Shown: piece by piece, positions 7,508-10,484 of the stretch | Layout of the letters: each line of letters opens with the position of its first letter | How positions within the stretch are numbered: the first letter of the stretch is position 1 | Source of the DNA: an uncultured Clostridia bacterium | GTDB taxonomy: Bacteria > Bacillota > Clostridia > Oscillospirales > Acutalibacteraceae | Direction: 5' to 3' | NCBI GenBank assembly: GCA_944382025.1 | Contig: CALWMQ010000099.1 | Span: 1 to 10,484, forward strand | DNA length: 10,484 nt | The notes under the pieces: model-generated | Told to the model about the DNA's origin: nothing | Databases searched by the model: none | What the model saw: the letters and a program-made list of their open reading frames with translations, nothing else | Position numbers and translations under genes: made by a program

Positions 7508-7951
7508 TTAGAATTGGGATAAAATCTGAAGTGCGAGTCCATACACTACCGAGGCGGTAATACCGTATACCAGTACGGGTCCTGCGATGGTGAACATTTT
7601 GGCACCAAGGCCCAGTACATACCCTTCGGATTTAAATTCGATAGCAGGGGCGGCAATGGCGTTGGCAAAGCCGGTGATAGGGACTAAGGTACCGGCGCCG
7701 GCACGTTTGGCGATATTGTCATATACATTGAGGCCGGTGAGTACAATGCTGAGGGCGATCAGGGATAAGGAACCTAAAAGCCGTGCGTCTTTGATTTCGG
7801 CGCCGGCGCGGGTCATCATGTCGGTTACGGCCTGTCCCATAGCGCACAGGAGCCCTCCCACAAGGAACGCCAGAATACAGTCTTTTATCACTGGGGATTT
7901 AGGAACCGCCTTTTTATTCATTTGTTGATATTCCCGACCGGTTATGTCCAC
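7508..7951 (-). CDS. spoVAC: Stage V sporulation protein AC
   Basis: A 147-residue integral membrane protein of the SpoVAC/SpoVAE family, an inner-spore-membrane component of the dipicolinic acid channel; Bacillus subtilis SpoVAC has been reported to act as a mechanosensitive channel. Hydrophobic segments lie at about residues 25-44, 56-76, 86-104 and 112-143. The block GTLVPITGFANAIAAPAIEFKSEG, followed by GLGAKMFTIAGPVLVYG, favours AC over the shorter AE paralogue. The start is a GTG at 7951 behind GGAAAGGGG with an 8-base spacer; it gives the family-typical N-terminus with EYQQM and PKSP. An internal ATG at 7921 lacks a good ribosome-binding site. It is the first gene of spoVAC-spoVAD, and a candidate sigma-G promoter lies 33 bases upstream, as expected for forespore expression. 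Confidence 0.93.
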   Translation of the reverse strand: MDITGREYQQMNKKAVPKSPVIKDCILAFLVGGLLCAMGQAVTDMMTRAGAEIKDARLLGSLSLIALSIVLTGLNVYDNIAKRAGAGTLVPITGFANAIAAPAIEFKSEGYVLGLGAKMFTIAGPVLVYGITASVVYGLALQILSQF

Positions 7952-7983
7952 AAAACGAGCCCCTTTCCGAAGATTGTTGGGAT

Positions 7984-8012
7984 TATTGTGTCACCGGTTT
8001 TGCTGTTTATAC
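7984..8012 (-). promoter_or_regulatory. Candidate sigma-G promoter for spoVAC-spoVAD
   Basis: On the minus strand, GTATA (8012-8008) and CACAATA (7990-7984) are 17 bases apart. They resemble the forespore sigma-G boxes (-35 GHATR, -10 CATnnTA), with one mismatch in the -10. The implied start would be about 25 bases before the spoVAC GTG. The spoVA operon of Bacillus subtilis is read by sigma-G, which supports the assignment. Confidence 0.5.
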
Positions 8013-8040
8013 GTTTTTTGTGGGATATATCAAACGGATC

Positions 8041-8193
8041 AGACGAAAGAAAGGCTGGACAAAGGCGGAACAGGGCAAGGGCTGTTCAATAGTGTCATAT
8101 CGGGCAGCCTGATGGAGGTCAGTAGACCATCCGTGGCAAAAAATCCAATAGTTTGAATTCTGGCCCCCTTAAAATGGAATCGTTTCCGTATAA
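8041..8193. other. Intergenic DNA with no recognised feature
   Basis: Together with the tRNA-like remnants this forms a gene-free gap between the spoVAC promoter and the esterase gene. I see no coding sequence; a short plus-strand frame at 7944-8156 overlaps the spoVAC promoter and start and looks random. GTTCAATAG at 8084-8092 recurs inside the second tRNA-like segment at 8291-8299. Confidence 0.4.
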
Positions 8194-8263
8194 GCCCCCG
8201 CAGTTCAGTTGGATAGAGAGGCCGCCTCTTAACAAAGGAGCGGGTTCTGGTCTGTGGGGATCA
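8194..8263 (+). pseudogene. Degenerate tRNA-like sequence (first copy)
   Basis: GCCCCCG (8194-8200) reads like a tRNA acceptor 5' arm and is followed by GTTCAGTTGGATAGAG, a textbook D-arm. Then comes CCGCCTCTTAA, resembling an anticodon arm of the Arg/Lys kind, GGGTTC resembling the T-loop core, and TGTGGGG, which can pair with the 5' end (CCCCGCAG 8196-8203 with CTGTGGGG 8252-8259, one G-T pair). The anticodon 3' arm (CAAAG) does not pair with GCCGC, the T-arm is broken, and the length is about 67 to 70 bases, so this is a remnant and not a working tRNA. Confidence 0.55.
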
Positions 8264-8280
8264 CACAATTAAATTTTGCG

Positions 8281-8345
8281 GTGCCAGTCAGTTCAATAGG
8301 ATAGAGAGTTCGCTGAATGATGTATGGCTACCGGCCGGGTGACAG
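8281..8345 (+). pseudogene. Degenerate tRNA-like sequence (second copy)
   Basis: CAGTTCAATAGGATAGAGAG (8289-8308) matches the D-arm block of the first copy at 18 of 20 positions, 88 bases further on. Past this block I cannot find convincing anticodon or T arms. The spacing is what tandem tRNA genes or a duplicated tRNA end would give. End coordinates are approximate. Confidence 0.4.
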
Positions 8346-8407
8346 CCTCCGGAGTGATCATTTGGGCGTGATGATTCGGCAGGTGTTCTCATGCGCAAGT
8401 TTTGATG

Positions 8408-9142
8408 TTATAACCTACTGCAGATCTGATGGAACACTTCAAAATACCTAATTCCCAGCTGATTGAAACTTTCATTGCAAAAATGAAGCGCGTCGCCATT
8501 GTGGAACATCTGATCATTAGATAAAAGGCTGTCAGTTGTGACGAAACCTGCCCGTTCCGTTTCATTGCAGGTTTCCATAATCGCCTCAATAATAGGGGTG
8601 CAGGCTGTTGTGTTTTTTTCTTTCCATTGCTGAGAGAAATCACTGGCTATAAACGGCAAATGATCATAGCAAAGAAGTTTACGTGTATTTTTCACAAGCG
8701 CTGTTAAATTTTGTTTATAGGTTTCCTTATGGGAGCCCAGCATCACATCGGCTTCCCCTTGATGCCAGATAAAGGCAACAATCCGATTTTCTTTATTTAA
8801 AGGCACTGCATATCTTGAGATTTTTATCATGTTTAAGAACAAATCGTCATGGATCCCCCAACGTTGGTTTGCAAATCCGGCGCCGCCTTCACCAGCACGT
8901 ACAATCAGCATATCTTTTTCCGGCGCTAAATACCCTCTTTTTATATACTCCAGACAGAAGCTTCTATAAAAATTTCCGTTATTATTCCCTTGCTCAGATT
9001 TTTCATAAGCTTTGCCAATAGACAAATCGGTATTTAAATAGAAAATATTTTCGTTGCGGTCAGTGGAAAGGCTGGTTTGACCAAGTCCGCCCTCACTATT
9101 TGAATTTCCGCCAACAATCACAATATCGAATATCCGACTCAT
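8408..9142 (-). CDS. SGNH-type esterase, sialate O-acetylesterase / CE6-like
   Basis: A 244-residue protein that looks like a SASA-domain (PF03629-type) carbohydrate esterase, a family that removes O-acetyl groups from sialic acids or plant polysaccharides. The nucleophile block is at residues 11-17: GGNSNSE stands where the family usually has GQSNM, with Ser14 as the likely nucleophile. VRAGEGGAGFANQRWG is at 81-96, IWHQGEAD (125-132) carries the typical HQGE at 127-130, and DALHF (217-221) supplies the Asp217/His220 pair. There is no signal peptide, so it appears cytoplasmic. The start at 9142 has an excellent GGAAGGAG 6 bases upstream. Unlike its neighbours it has no visible lesion. It was probably the last gene of the decayed glycyl-radical operon, since the activating-enzyme fragment ends 115 bases upstream. 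Base composition is A/T-richer than the left of the window. Substrate unknown. Confidence 0.78.
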   Translation of the reverse strand: MSRIFDIVIVGGNSNSEGGLGQTSLSTDRNENIFYLNTDLSIGKAYEKSEQGNNNGNFYRSFCLEYIKRGYLAPEKDMLIVRAGEGGAGFANQRWGIHDDLFLNMIKISRYAVPLNKENRIVAFIWHQGEADVMLGSHKETYKQNLTALVKNTRKLLCYDHLPFIASDFSQQWKEKNTTACTPIIEAIMETCNETERAGFVTTDSLLSNDQMFHNGDALHFCNESFNQLGIRYFEVFHQICSRL

Positions 9143-9257
9143 CGTTTACTCCTTCCAATCGTACATCCCCCATAGCAGAGGGAAACATTTTCCGGTACAT
9201 GCAGATTGGGGCAGGGGACGGCTGCTGCGGCCTTATCCGGCAAAATAAGAAAAGAAA

Positions 9258-9683
9258 TCAACTCCAAAAAATGCTCAGATCCCTGCCAAAAGAACGGGAG
9301 AGGAAGGCTGTTTTGCTTTCCATCTCGTCATTGGATTGAGGAACGCATGAAAAAGAGGGAGGGGTTGCACCGAGCTGCACATATTTTGAAGCGCCAAGAT
9401 TGTTATATTTTAAAAGTTCCAATTTACCAATACCGCAATTCGCCACGAATTCAGCTGTTAGATAAAGGTTTTCATCATTGTCGTTTACGGATGGAATCAA
9501 AGGTACCCGTACAATTATATTGTGATGTAAATTGGCAGCCTGGCGGATATTGGATAAAATTCTTTCATTGGACGCACCGGCAAATTTTTTATGCATTTGG
9601 GCATCCATATGCTTAATATCCACAAACAATGTATCCACAAGCGGTATGATTTTTGAGATACAGGGGAAGTCAACATTATCCAA
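9258..9683 (-). pseudogene. Glycyl radical enzyme activating protein, C-terminal fragment
   Basis: About 141 residues matching the C-terminal half of PflA-type radical SAM activases, which install the glycyl radical on a partner enzyme. Visible family landmarks are LVDTLFVDIKHMD (15-27), HKKFAGASNERILSNIR (31-47), IIVRVPLIPSVND (56-68), ELLKYNNLGASKYVQLG (89-105) and a family-like tail SNDEMES...AFLSRSFG. The stop at 9258 therefore looks natural. The N-terminal half, including the radical SAM CxxxCxxC cluster motif that defines the enzyme, is absent. Upstream in this frame a TGA lies just before a TTG, with no ribosome-binding site. The preceding bases belong to the partner enzyme's N-terminus in another frame, so this is a deletion remnant that cannot be active alone. 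Confidence 0.82.
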
Positions 9684-9898
9684 CGATCAGCTCGCCTTTA
9701 CTAATGATAGCAGGGGAGTTTTCGATAACGTTTACCAGGCCAGCGGCTATCAGGGTATTGTTGCTTATGGGTCCTTTAAAGTTTACAATACCTTGAGTGA
9801 ATAGGACCTCGCGAATACACGCAATGGATTCGCTTAAACTTTTTTTTATTTACCGCCTCGTCCCTCAAAATAGCGCAGCGGTCACTTAATTTGTTCAT
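9676..9898 (-). pseudogene. Glycyl radical enzyme (PFL-like), N-terminal remnant with frameshift
   Basis: From an ATG at 9898, behind a strong AAGGAGAG (9911-9904), the sequence encodes MNKLSDRCAILRDEAVNK, then hits an A8 tract at 9847-9840. Dropping one A restores a frame through SLSESIACIREVLFTQG and VNVIENSPAIISKGELIVG to a TAA at 9678-9676, about 73 residues in all. An N-terminus of the type LRDEAVN...ENSPAIISKGELIVG is characteristic of pyruvate formate-lyase-like glycyl radical enzymes, which normally run to roughly 800 residues and carry the radical Gly near the C-terminus. Everything after the ELIVG block is missing, and the activase fragment begins immediately. The subtype (pyruvate, diol, choline and so on) cannot be told from this piece. 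Assignment rests on motif recognition. Confidence 0.7.
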
Positions 9899-10237
9899 AG
9901 TATCTCTCCTTAACATGTACTGCATATAGGACAATTTATTATTATTTTTAAATTCTCTGGGGAAACAACCGAACTCGTTTAAAAAGGCTTTTTCAAATCC
10001 GCTTACCGTGTCGTATCCATATTCCATTGCTACCGTAATGACCTTTTGATTTTTCAAAATATCCATGGCAGCCATTTGCATTTTATAATGCCGGACATAT
10101 TCCACGAAAGAAACCTTGGTAAACCGCTTAAAGAGGTAACAAAAATGCCATTTGGTATATCCGAATCTGGTGGAAATATCGTCAATTGTCATTTTTTCCT
10201 TAATATGTTCGTGAACGTACTTAACGACTTCAATCAT
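9776..10237 (-). CDS. AraC-family regulator, fused in frame to downstream remnant
   Basis: An AraC/XylS-type DNA-binding domain with almost nothing in front of it. Counting from the ATG at 10237, residues 1-100 contain MTIDDISTRFGYTKWHFCYLFKRFTKVSFVEYVRHYKM (first helix-turn-helix) and VITVAMEYGYDTVSGFEKAFLNEFGCFPREF (second helix-turn-helix with the usual G-F-P-x-F end). No sensor domain is present; short AraC proteins like this often sit beside glycyl-radical operons. The start at 10237 is chosen because AGGTGAT, complementary to the extended anti-Shine-Dalgarno, ends 3 bases before it; an in-frame ATG at 10258 lacks such a site. After the domain the frame passes without a stop through the next gene's ribosome-binding site and start (9898), then leaves the enzyme frame at the A8 tract and ends at 9776. 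The DNA-binding part may still function, with an abnormal 40-residue tail. Confidence 0.72.
   Translation of the reverse strand: MIEVVKYVHEHIKEKMTIDDISTRFGYTKWHFCYLFKRFTKVSFVEYVRHYKMQMAAMDILKNQKVITVAMEYGYDTVSGFEKAFLNEFGCFPREFKNNNKLSYMQYMLRRDTMNKLSDRCAILRDEAVNKKKFKRIHCVYSRGPIHSRYCKL
9904..9911 (-). promoter_or_regulatory. Ribosome-binding site of the glycyl radical enzyme remnant
   Basis: AAGGAGAG followed by ATACT and the ATG at 9898. This strong site lies inside the AraC reading frame. It shows that 9898 was a real independent start and that the regulator's readthrough into it is a secondary event. Confidence 0.7.
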
Positions 10238-10372
10238 ACCATCACCTGCTGCAAACATGGTTTTACCGGGTGAAGAGACCTAAAAAGGACGCTGCTGCCC
10301 AGTATATAGCTCTGTAGTGCCTATCATATGATTCTATTGGTGCGTGAAGCGGCCAAGCTTTATTGAGCGGTT

Positions 10373-10484
10373 TTATGCCGGGGGAAATCCAAATACGAAA
10401 ATTCCGATGCCGTTATGGGTTTCAGTAATCGTGCCTTTCTGCGCTACATTTTCCCGTACCACTTCAATAACTGTGATGCCGCTT
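10373..10484 (-). CDS. C-terminal end of an unidentified protein (partial)
   Basis: The minus strand is open from the right edge to a TAA at 10375-10373, encoding 36 residues: SGITVIEVVRENVAQKGT followed by ITETHNGIGIFVFGFPPA. The alternation of hydrophobic and polar residues looks like real protein, beta-strand rich, but I do not recognise the family. About 115 bases separate it from the AraC-type gene, and nothing in that gap resembles a strong terminator. Confidence 0.45.
   Translation of the reverse strand, partial: SGITVIEVVRENVAQKGTITETHNGIGIFVFGFPPA

Noticed and set aside
7944..8156. 70-codon plus-strand frame upstream of spoVAC
   Set aside because: Overlaps the spoVAC start and its candidate promoter, has no family similarity and no clear ribosome-binding site.
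8041..8407. CRISPR array or recombination-site array in the gene-free gap
   Set aside because: Only one motif repeats, twice, and it reads as a tRNA D-arm; there are no evenly spaced identical repeats.
9100..9339. Plus-strand frames opposite the activase fragment and the esterase start
   Set aside because: No protein-like motifs; the opposite strand carries recognisable activase and esterase sequence.

Overview
The window looks like chromosomal DNA of a spore-forming member of the Clostridia (Bacillota), probably Oscillospiraceae-like. The signs are spoVAC and spoVAD, a darA-holB-ricT cluster of the kind found in Gram-positive bacteria, strong Shine-Dalgarno sites throughout, and G+C-rich coding sequence over the left four fifths. 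Family-level placement is inference.

Layout. (1) Positions 1-3464, plus strand: tpiA, an AIM24/TIGR00266-family gene, then gpmI. Two lower-glycolysis enzymes flank a gene of unknown function. (2) 3465-3801: convergent intergenic stretch with a repeat-rich segment and a perfect 16-bp bidirectional terminator hairpin. (3) 3802-6247, minus strand: darA (cyclic-di-AMP receptor), holB (DNA polymerase III delta') and ricT (PSP1 family), read from a near-consensus sigma-A promoter at 6219-6247. The Bacillus order darA-yaaR-holB-ricT is kept except that yaaR is missing. (4) 6408-8012, minus strand: spoVAC-spoVAD behind a candidate sigma-G promoter. These proteins belong to the channel that loads dipicolinic acid into the forespore. 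No spoVAE follows; a strong hairpin closes the unit.

(5) 8041-8407: no gene, but two tRNA-like remnants sharing a near-identical D-arm block. This is also where composition changes. (6) 8408-10484, visibly more A/T-rich, all minus strand: an intact SGNH/CE6-like esterase preceded (in transcription order) by a decayed glycyl-radical-enzyme operon. An AraC-type regulator runs in frame through the ribosome-binding site into the first codons of a glycyl radical enzyme. That enzyme is frameshifted in an A8 tract, then cut off after about 73 residues and joined directly to the C-terminal half of its own activating enzyme. The simplest reading is an internal deletion. A last partial gene of unknown function enters from the right edge.

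I found no convincing new defence or mobile system. The most noteworthy items are the collapsed glycyl-radical operon and the tRNA-like remnants at the compositional boundary.
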